From an uncultured Flavobacteriales bacterium (GTDB lineage Bacteria; Bacteroidota; Bacteroidia; Flavobacteriales; Vicingaceae): a DNA stretch of 7,006 nt. The stretch is taken from assembly GCA_913052515.1 (NCBI GenBank), contig CAJXFJ010000082.1:1-7006 (forward strand). The letters are read 5' to 3'. Every line of letters starts with the position of its first letter. Position 1 is the stretch's first letter. Below are positions 1 to 4,938 of this stretch, in pieces. Both the position numbers and the translations under genes were made by a program. The notes under the pieces are model-generated. The model did not search any database. It was not told the origin of the DNA and was given only the letters and a program-made list of their open reading frames with translations.

Positions 1-18
1 TTTTTTAAATTGTTATTT

Positions 19-1248
19 ATGAAGAAGATATATAGTTTTCTATCGTTGTTTATTATCGCATTATTGGGGTTTTCTCAATCGATTGGAATTTACAATAAAA
101 GTGGAGTTTCAATCATTGATGATACAATTACCATAAATCATCAGTTAGATACTGTAAATCCCCTTCCATATATTGAAGAGAAAGATTTTGCAGACGTTGT
201 AAATGAGTCTTCAGGAACTATGGAAATAAAAGTAGCTAGACATGAAGTTCAAATTATTCAAGGAACTTCAGATTATTTATGTTGGGGAGCTACTTGTTTT
301 GCTGCACAAAATGCAGGAACTAATCCGGTATGGTTTCCAGACGATAAGTCTGTAGTGAATGCAGGTGATACGGCTGGTAAAGCGTTTGGAACTTATCCAC
401 TTCAAGTATATTTTGTTCCAAATAATAATGTAGGTACTGTGGTTTATCGATATGAATTTTATGATGCGAATAACCCTTCCAATTCTTCTTCGGTTTACAT
501 TAAGTATAATATAGAATATTTACCTGCTTTTGGATTATTTGATCAATTTGGAAATAGCTTAATTGATGAAACATTAACTTTCTGGGTGCCTTTGGATACC
601 GTAAATCCACTTCCATATTATGAATATAAAGATTTTGTAAGCATCGTAAATCAATCTGGAACCAGTAAAACCATCAAAGTTGCTAGGCACGAAGAGTCAA
701 TTATTCAAGGAACTTCAGATTATTTATGCTGGGGAGCTACTTGTTTTGCTGCTCAAACAGCAGGCTCAAATCCGGTTTGGTTACCCAATGATGAGCTAGT
801 TGTTCAATCAGGAGATACTGCTGGGAAAGCCCCTGGAACTTATAATCTTCAAATATATTTTGTTGCTAACAACAAAGTAGGAGAGGCAGTATATCGATAT
901 GAATTTTATGACGCCAATAATGCACAAGAGTCTAGCTCAATAAAAATTAAACATAGTATTACTTACTTATCTTCAAACCATGAAATCAAAAATCAAGGAT
1001 TTGAATTTAGTTTGTTTCCAAATCCTGCTAGTACACATAGTTTTGTTAAGCTTGATGGGAATTTAGAAGGCTATGATTTAGAGATTTTAGTTCACAATAT
1101 TTTAGGTCAAGAGCAGGATCGGATTACCGTTCAGAACTACCAAGAAAGAATTAAACTAAATCATGAGGACTTAAAGCCGGGTGTTTACTTTGTAAGCGTT
1201 GTAAACAACGGTGAATATATTGACTCAAAAAGATTGGTTGTCCGATAA
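19..1248 (+). CDS. Secreted two-domain protein with type A T9SS C-terminal sorting domain
   Basis: A 409-residue protein of unknown function, predicted to be exported by Sec and then carried across the outer membrane by the type IX secretion system. Residues 1-19 or so form a signal peptide (MKK, then a hydrophobic run up to LLGFS). Residues 22-168 and 171-317 are two copies of one domain, about 66% identical by my hand alignment, with a register of 149 residues; each holds a CWGATC motif (C88/C93 and C237/C242) that could form a disulfide once exported. The beta-rich pattern (GTY-LQ-YF, then VYRYEFYDANN) suggests an Ig-like sandwich; this is inference. Residues 329-409 match the type A sorting domain: FSLFPNPAS near its start, an ILGQ motif, and KPGVYFVSV near its end. 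I chose ATG at 19 over an in-frame TTG at 10 because it puts MKK at the front of the signal peptide. Only 18 bases of upstream sequence are visible. A surface or adhesive role is possible but not shown. Confidence 0.88.
   Translation: MKKIYSFLSLFIIALLGFSQSIGIYNKSGVSIIDDTITINHQLDTVNPLPYIEEKDFADVVNESSGTMEIKVARHEVQIIQGTSDYLCWGATCFAAQNAGTNPVWFPDDKSVVNAGDTAGKAFGTYPLQVYFVPNNNVGTVVYRYEFYDANNPSNSSSVYIKYNIEYLPAFGLFDQFGNSLIDETLTFWVPLDTVNPLPYYEYKDFVSIVNQSGTSKTIKVARHEESIIQGTSDYLCWGATCFAAQTAGSNPVWLPNDELVVQSGDTAGKAPGTYNLQIYFVANNKVGEAVYRYEFYDANNAQESSSIKIKHSITYLSSNHEIKNQGFEFSLFPNPASTHSFVKLDGNLEGYDLEILVHNILGQEQDRITVQNYQERIKLNHEDLKPGVYFVSVVNNGEYIDSKRLVVR
82..969 (+). repeat. Tandem in-frame duplication, two units with 447-bp register
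   Basis: Unit 1 spans about 82-522 and unit 2 about 529-969, both inside the secreted-protein gene. The units match at protein and DNA level: the 29 bases beginning at 253 recur exactly at 700, 447 bases (149 codons) later, and after one T/C difference the match continues through the CWGATCFAA codons. DNA identity is strongest over the DTVNPLPY, IIQGTSDYLCWGATCFAAQ and VYRYEFYDANN blocks and weaker between them. This indicates an internal gene duplication. Unit boundaries are approximate because they come from hand alignment. Confidence 0.9.
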
Positions 1249-1268
1249 AATATGGTTGTAAAAGTTGG

Positions 1269-1299
1269 AAAAAGGAGAATGATTTTCATTCTCCTTTTT
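1269..1299. terminator. Bidirectional intrinsic terminator between convergent genes
   Basis: A perfect 14-bp inverted repeat (left arm 1269-1282, right arm 1286-1299) encloses a TTT loop. The arms start and end in A and T runs, so each strand reads as a GGAGAATGA hairpin core followed by at least five Ts. It lies 20 bases after the stop of the secreted-protein gene and overlaps the 3' end of the sirtuin gene, so it can end transcription from both sides. The sirtuin stop codon (complement of 1286-1288) and its final Lys-Gly-Glu codons lie within the right arm. Confidence 0.88.
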
Positions 1300-1993
1300 T
1301 ATTTAAAAGTTTTTTGACCACGATAGGAACTCCTACGGATGCAACTTCTTTCACCAAAGTCCAATTTGAATCAAAATCTATTTCTGGAATGTTAGGGTCT
1401 ATAAGAAAAGCGGGATTTTGTTTTGGAAAATAATGAGCAATATTTGCCGCAGGATAAACGCTTAATGAAGTGCCAATTACAAGTAAATACTTAGCGTTGA
1501 TTAATTCTCTTATGGCTTTGTCCATCATGGGAACTTCTTCTCCAAACCAAACTACATGTGGTCTCAATTGAAAACCCTTCTCGCACTGGTCTCCTAATTT
1601 GATGTCCCTATTGGTTTTATAAATTAAGTTCGAATATTTTTCACTCCTTACTTTGTTAAGTTCACCGTGTAAATGAATGACATTTGAAGAACCTGCCTGC
1701 TCATGTAAATCATCAATGTTTTGGGTAATTACAACTACTTCAAATTGCTTCTCTAATTCCACTAAGGCAAAATGAGCAGGATTAGGTTCAACTTGTTGTA
1801 ACTGATTTCTTCGCATATTGTAAAATCTTAACACCATTTCTGGGTCCTTTTTCCATGCTTCAGGCGTAGCAACTTCTGTTACCTTATGATTTTCCCATAA
1901 ACCATTATTGTCTCTAAAAGTTTTCAGGCCGCTTTCAGCGCTAACTCCAGCACCACTGAATATGATTATTTTTTCCTTTTTTGGGGTATGCAT
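1286..1993 (-). CDS. cobB: NAD-dependent protein deacylase, Sir2 family (CobB-like, class III)
   Basis: A 235-residue cytoplasmic sirtuin that removes acyl groups from lysine side chains using NAD+, releasing nicotinamide and O-acyl-ADP-ribose. Visible motifs in order: the NAD-binding GAGVSAESGLKTFR (14-27), TQNIDDLHEQAG (90-101), HLHGEL with the catalytic His109, LRPHVVWFGE (143-152), GTSLSVYPAA (174-183) and LIDPN (197-201). Tyr58 and Arg61 form the YxxR pair that marks class III sirtuins and favours succinyl or other acidic acyl groups in the CobB/SIRT5 family. The zinc module is reduced: Cys137 is the only cysteine in the protein, where a typical sirtuin has four ligands. I recall similar short, cysteine-poor forms in other Bacteroidota, so this is probably a lineage trait, not damage. 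The length is normal for the bacterial family. The gene is convergent with the secreted-protein gene, divergent from maeB and appears monocistronic. Start ATG at 1993-1991 leaves a short N-terminus before the Rossmann strand, as expected. Confidence 0.95.
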   Translation of the reverse strand: MHTPKKEKIIIFSGAGVSAESGLKTFRDNNGLWENHKVTEVATPEAWKKDPEMVLRFYNMRRNQLQQVEPNPAHFALVELEKQFEVVVITQNIDDLHEQAGSSNVIHLHGELNKVRSEKYSNLIYKTNRDIKLGDQCEKGFQLRPHVVWFGEEVPMMDKAIRELINAKYLLVIGTSLSVYPAANIAHYFPKQNPAFLIDPNIPEIDFDSNWTLVKEVASVGVPIVVKKLLNKKGE

Positions 1994-2061
1994 CTTGTCT
2001 TAATTTACTATCAAATGTTCAAGGCTTATTGATTAAATTTACCTGCCTTAAATTTAACCAT
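1994..2061. promoter_or_regulatory. Divergent intergenic region with putative maeB promoter
   Basis: These 68 bases separate the divergent starts of the sirtuin gene and maeB, so they or adjoining bases should hold both promoters. On the + strand a TTG at 2029-2031 and TAAATTTA at 2049-2056, separated by 17 bases, loosely fit the Bacteroidota sigma-70 pattern TTG / TAnnTTTG; this would start transcription close to the maeB ATG and give a very short leader. The motif TTAAATTTA occurs twice (2033-2041 and 2048-2056), 15 bases apart; it is AT-rich and could be chance. I see no clear promoter for the opposite strand. The region is convincing as a promoter location, the exact elements are not. Confidence 0.35.
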
Positions 2062-4338
2062 ATGGCCGATTCCCGAAAACAAATAGAAGCACTAGATTAC
2101 CATTCTGATGGAAAACCTGGGAAAATAGAAGTTAGACCTACAAAACCTTACCATACTCAACGCGATTTAGCATTGGCTTATTCTCCGGGAGTTGCGGAGC
2201 CATGTAAAAAAATAGCAGAGGATAAAGATTTGTCTTATAAATACACGGCAAAAGGCAATTTGGTGGCCGTTATCTCAAATGGAACGGCAGTTCTAGGACT
2301 TGGAGATATAGGACCAGATGCATCAAAACCGGTGATGGAGGGGAAAGGATTGCTGTTTAAAATTTTTGCAGACATTGATGTTTTTGATATTGAAGTAGAT
2401 CAAACCAATGTTGACGATTTTGTGAAAACGGTTAAAGCCATTGCACCAACCTTTGGTGGAATTAATCTGGAAGATATAAAAGCACCAGAATGTTTTGAGA
2501 TTGAGAATCGATTAAAAAAGGAATTGAATATTCCAATAATGCACGACGATCAGCATGGAACGGCTATTATTTCTGCTGCTGCCATGCTCAATGCTTTGGA
2601 GTTAGCAGACAAAAAAATTGAAGATATTAAAATCGTTGTAAATGGAGCTGGGGCTTCAGCTATGGCTTGTATCGATTTGTATGTTGCCTTGGGAGCATCA
2701 AAGAGCAACATTGTTATGCTTGATAGTAAAGGAGTTATTCGAAAAGATAGAACAGACCTCAATAAATACAAAAAAAATTACGCGACTGAACAAGACCTTC
2801 ACAATCTTAATGATGCTGTTCAAGGTGCCGATTTGTTTTTAGGGCTTTCTAAAGGAAATGTGCTTACCAAAGAAATGGTCCAGTCAATGGCTGAAAACCC
2901 AATCGTATTTGCACTTGCAAATCCCGACCCTGAAATACCTTACAAAGAAGCCATGGCTGCGCGCAAAGATATTATAATGGCTACAGGACGGTCGGATCAT
3001 CCAAATCAAGTAAACAACGTATTAGGTTTTCCATTCATTTTTAGAGGAGCTCTAGATGTTAGGGCAACCACTATTAATGAGGAAATGAAGATGGCTGCAG
3101 TAAAGGCAATTGCTGAAATTGCAAAAGAACCTGTTCCTGAAGAAGTGAATGAAGCATACAGTTCTCGGAACCTATCGTTTGGTCGAGATTTTTTAATTCC
3201 AAAGCCTATGGACCCACGCTTACTTATGGCAATTGCTCCCGCTGTGGCAAAGGCTGCAATTAAGTCTGGGGTGGCCCAAAAAGAAATAACAGATTGGGGG
3301 CTCTATAAGTTGGAATTGAGTACCAGACTTGGCCTCGATAATAAGCTAATGAAAAACATGACTGAGCGAGCTGGTAGAAAGCCTCAACGTGTTGTTTTTG
3401 CAGAAGCCGACAATTATAAAGTGCTTAAAGCAGCTCAAGTTGTTAAAGATGAGAGTATTGCCATTCCTATTTTGCTTGGAAACAAAAGTAGAATCGAAGG
3501 ATTAATTGAAGAGTTTGGAATGGAACTTCAAGGGGTGGAAATTATTGACCCCAAAGATGAGAGCTTAAGAGAAAAAAGGTATCAATTTGGCGATGTGTTG
3601 TTTGAAAAACGGCAAAGGAGAGGAGTTACTCAATACGAGGCACGACATAAAATGCGAGACCGAAATCATTTTGGGGCTATGATGTTGGAGCAAGGTGAAG
3701 CAGATGCCTTTATTAGTGGAATAACTAGAAATTATCCGGAAACCATACGGCCAGCATTGCAAATAATTGGAACGCAAAAAGGGGTCAATAAAATTGCTGG
3801 AATGTATATTTTAATCACCAAAAATGGACCAGTCTTTTTTGCGGATACAACTATTAATGTAAATCCAAGCGCGAGAGATCTTGCAGATATCACTTTATTA
3901 GCTGCAAAATCAGTTGAGCGTTTAAAAATAAAACCAAGAATTGCTTTGCTGTCTTTTGCTAACTTTGGCTCTACCGACTTTGAAGAATCAAAGAAAGTTC
4001 GAGACGCTGTAAAGATTTTGCATGAAGAGCATCCATCATTAGTGGTTGATGGAGAGCTTCAAGCCAACTTTGCCTTGAGTAAGGAACTGATGAAAGAAAA
4101 GTTTCCATTTTCTAAATTGGTGAATAAAAAGGTGAATGTGCTTATTTTTCCAAATCTATCAGCAGGAAATATTGCTTACAAATTAGTACAAGAAATGGGA
4201 GAAACTGAAGCCATTGGGCCAATTCTATTGGGCTTGAATAAATCAGTGCATATTTTACAATTGGGAAGTAGCGTGAGAGAAATCGTAAATATGGTTACCA
4301 TTGCAGCGGTAGATGCTCAAACCAGAACTAATAAATAA
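2062..4338 (+). CDS. maeB: NADP-dependent malic enzyme with C-terminal phosphotransacetylase-like domain
   Basis: A 758-residue cytoplasmic enzyme that oxidatively decarboxylates malate to pyruvate and CO2, most likely with NADP+, supplying NADPH and linking the TCA cycle to pyruvate. The malic enzyme part (about 1-430) shows the catalytic Tyr40 in [11 protein letters not shown], the general base Lys95 in MEGKG, metal ligands Glu137-Asp138 and Asp162/Asp163 in HDDQHGT, the Rossmann motif NGAGASA (194-200), NPDPE (287-291), and [10 protein letters not shown] (316-325). Residues about 440-758 form a phosphotransacetylase-like domain. In the MaeB family this domain is regarded as regulatory, binding acetyl-CoA, and not as an active transferase; that is family knowledge. 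The length fits the two-domain MaeB type. ATG at 2062 is chosen because [14 protein letters not shown] matches the usual N-terminus; the frame remains open upstream to about 1981 but that stretch overlaps the sirtuin start and looks non-coding. The stop overlaps the ruvA start by one base. Confidence 0.96.
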   Translation: MADSRKQIEALDYHSDGKPGKIEVRPTKPYHTQRDLALAYSPGVAEPCKKIAEDKDLSYKYTAKGNLVAVISNGTAVLGLGDIGPDASKPVMEGKGLLFKIFADIDVFDIEVDQTNVDDFVKTVKAIAPTFGGINLEDIKAPECFEIENRLKKELNIPIMHDDQHGTAIISAAAMLNALELADKKIEDIKIVVNGAGASAMACIDLYVALGASKSNIVMLDSKGVIRKDRTDLNKYKKNYATEQDLHNLNDAVQGADLFLGLSKGNVLTKEMVQSMAENPIVFALANPDPEIPYKEAMAARKDIIMATGRSDHPNQVNNVLGFPFIFRGALDVRATTINEEMKMAAVKAIAEIAKEPVPEEVNEAYSSRNLSFGRDFLIPKPMDPRLLMAIAPAVAKAAIKSGVAQKEITDWGLYKLELSTRLGLDNKLMKNMTERAGRKPQRVVFAEADNYKVLKAAQVVKDESIAIPILLGNKSRIEGLIEEFGMELQGVEIIDPKDESLREKRYQFGDVLFEKRQRRGVTQYEARHKMRDRNHFGAMMLEQGEADAFISGITRNYPETIRPALQIIGTQKGVNKIAGMYILITKNGPVFFADTTINVNPSARDLADITLLAAKSVERLKIKPRIALLSFANFGSTDFEESKKVRDAVKILHEEHPSLVVDGELQANFALSKELMKEKFPFSKLVNKKVNVLIFPNLSAGNIAYKLVQEMGETEAIGPILLGLNKSVHILQLGSSVREIVNMVTIAAVDAQTRTNK

Positions 4339-4919
4339 TGATAGCATATTTAAACGGTCGCTTAGTAGAAAAAAGCCCAACATTTGTAGTTATTGATGTA
4401 GCTGGTATTGGATATCATGTTTTTATTTCATTAAATACTTTTTCGAAGCTTCCACAAGAAGAAAGTTGTAAGCTTTACACAGAATTAGTTGTGCGTGAAG
4501 ATGCACAATTGCTTTATGGCTTTATAAATCCTGCCGAAAAAGAGTTGTTTCAATTATTGACTTCAGTTTCTGGGGTTGGTCCATCTACAGCTATGATGGT
4601 TTTATCAGCAGGAGATTCAATGGAAATACAAGAAGCAATAATAACTGGCGATGTAGCTTGGTTTAAAGGAGTAAAAGGAATTGGGCCAAAATCAGCCCAA
4701 CGGATAATAATAGATTTGAAAGATAAAGTTGCTAAGGTAAATCTTGATTCAGATAATTTAACCTTTAAGGACAATACCCTTAAAGATGAAGCGTTATCTG
4801 CTTTGGTTATGCTCGGCTTTAATAAAAATAAAGCTGAAAAAGTAGTTAGTAATATTCTTCGTTCAAATCAAAACCTCAGTGTTGAGGATGTCATTAAAAA
4901 TGCATTAAAAGGCCTTTAG
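4338..4919 (+). CDS. ruvA: Holliday junction branch migration complex subunit RuvA
   Basis: A 193-residue DNA-binding protein that forms tetramers on four-way junctions and loads the RuvB motor for branch migration during recombinational repair. Domain I (about 1-63) is the OB fold, starting with [14 protein letters not shown] and containing VREDAQLLYGF, with Glu54-Asp55 at the place of the acidic pin that lies at the junction centre in E. coli RuvA. Domain II has two helix-hairpin-helix motifs, SVSGVGPSTAM (77-87) and VKGIGPKSAQRI (112-123). A variable linker (about 130-147) leads to domain III (about 148-193), which contacts RuvB. Length is normal for the family. The ATG shares its A with the maeB stop (TAATG), so translation is likely coupled. 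Neither ruvB nor ruvC is in the window; the link to maeB and sprA is positional, not functional. Confidence 0.96.
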   Translation: MIAYLNGRLVEKSPTFVVIDVAGIGYHVFISLNTFSKLPQEESCKLYTELVVREDAQLLYGFINPAEKELFQLLTSVSGVGPSTAMMVLSAGDSMEIQEAIITGDVAWFKGVKGIGPKSAQRIIIDLKDKVAKVNLDSDNLTFKDNTLKDEALSALVMLGFNKNKAEKVVSNILRSNQNLSVEDVIKNALKGL

Positions 4920-4938
4920 GTAATTTCTGTAAAGTAGT

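Noticed and set aside
10..18. TTG start for the secreted protein at 10
   Set aside because: It adds three hydrophobic residues before MKK, which is a standard signal-peptide beginning; ATG at 19 is preferred.
1981..2061. Longer N-terminus for maeB from a TTG at 1981
   Set aside because: It would overlap the sirtuin start, adds 27 residues unlike any malic enzyme N-terminus, and would leave no room for divergent promoters.
2550..2771. Open frame of 73 codons on the minus strand
   Set aside because: It lies wholly inside the Rossmann region of maeB on the opposite strand, has no recognisable motifs, and the maeB frame is strongly supported.
2642..2842. Open frame of 66 codons on the + strand in another frame of maeB
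   Set aside because: Out-of-frame shadow of the malic enzyme domain with no family resemblance.
3565..3777. Open frame of 70 codons on the minus strand
   Set aside because: Antisense shadow of the phosphotransacetylase-like domain of maeB; no start signal or motif supports it.
4550..4774. Open frame of 74 codons on the minus strand
   Set aside because: Antisense to the helix-hairpin-helix region of ruvA; composition reflects the ruvA codons.
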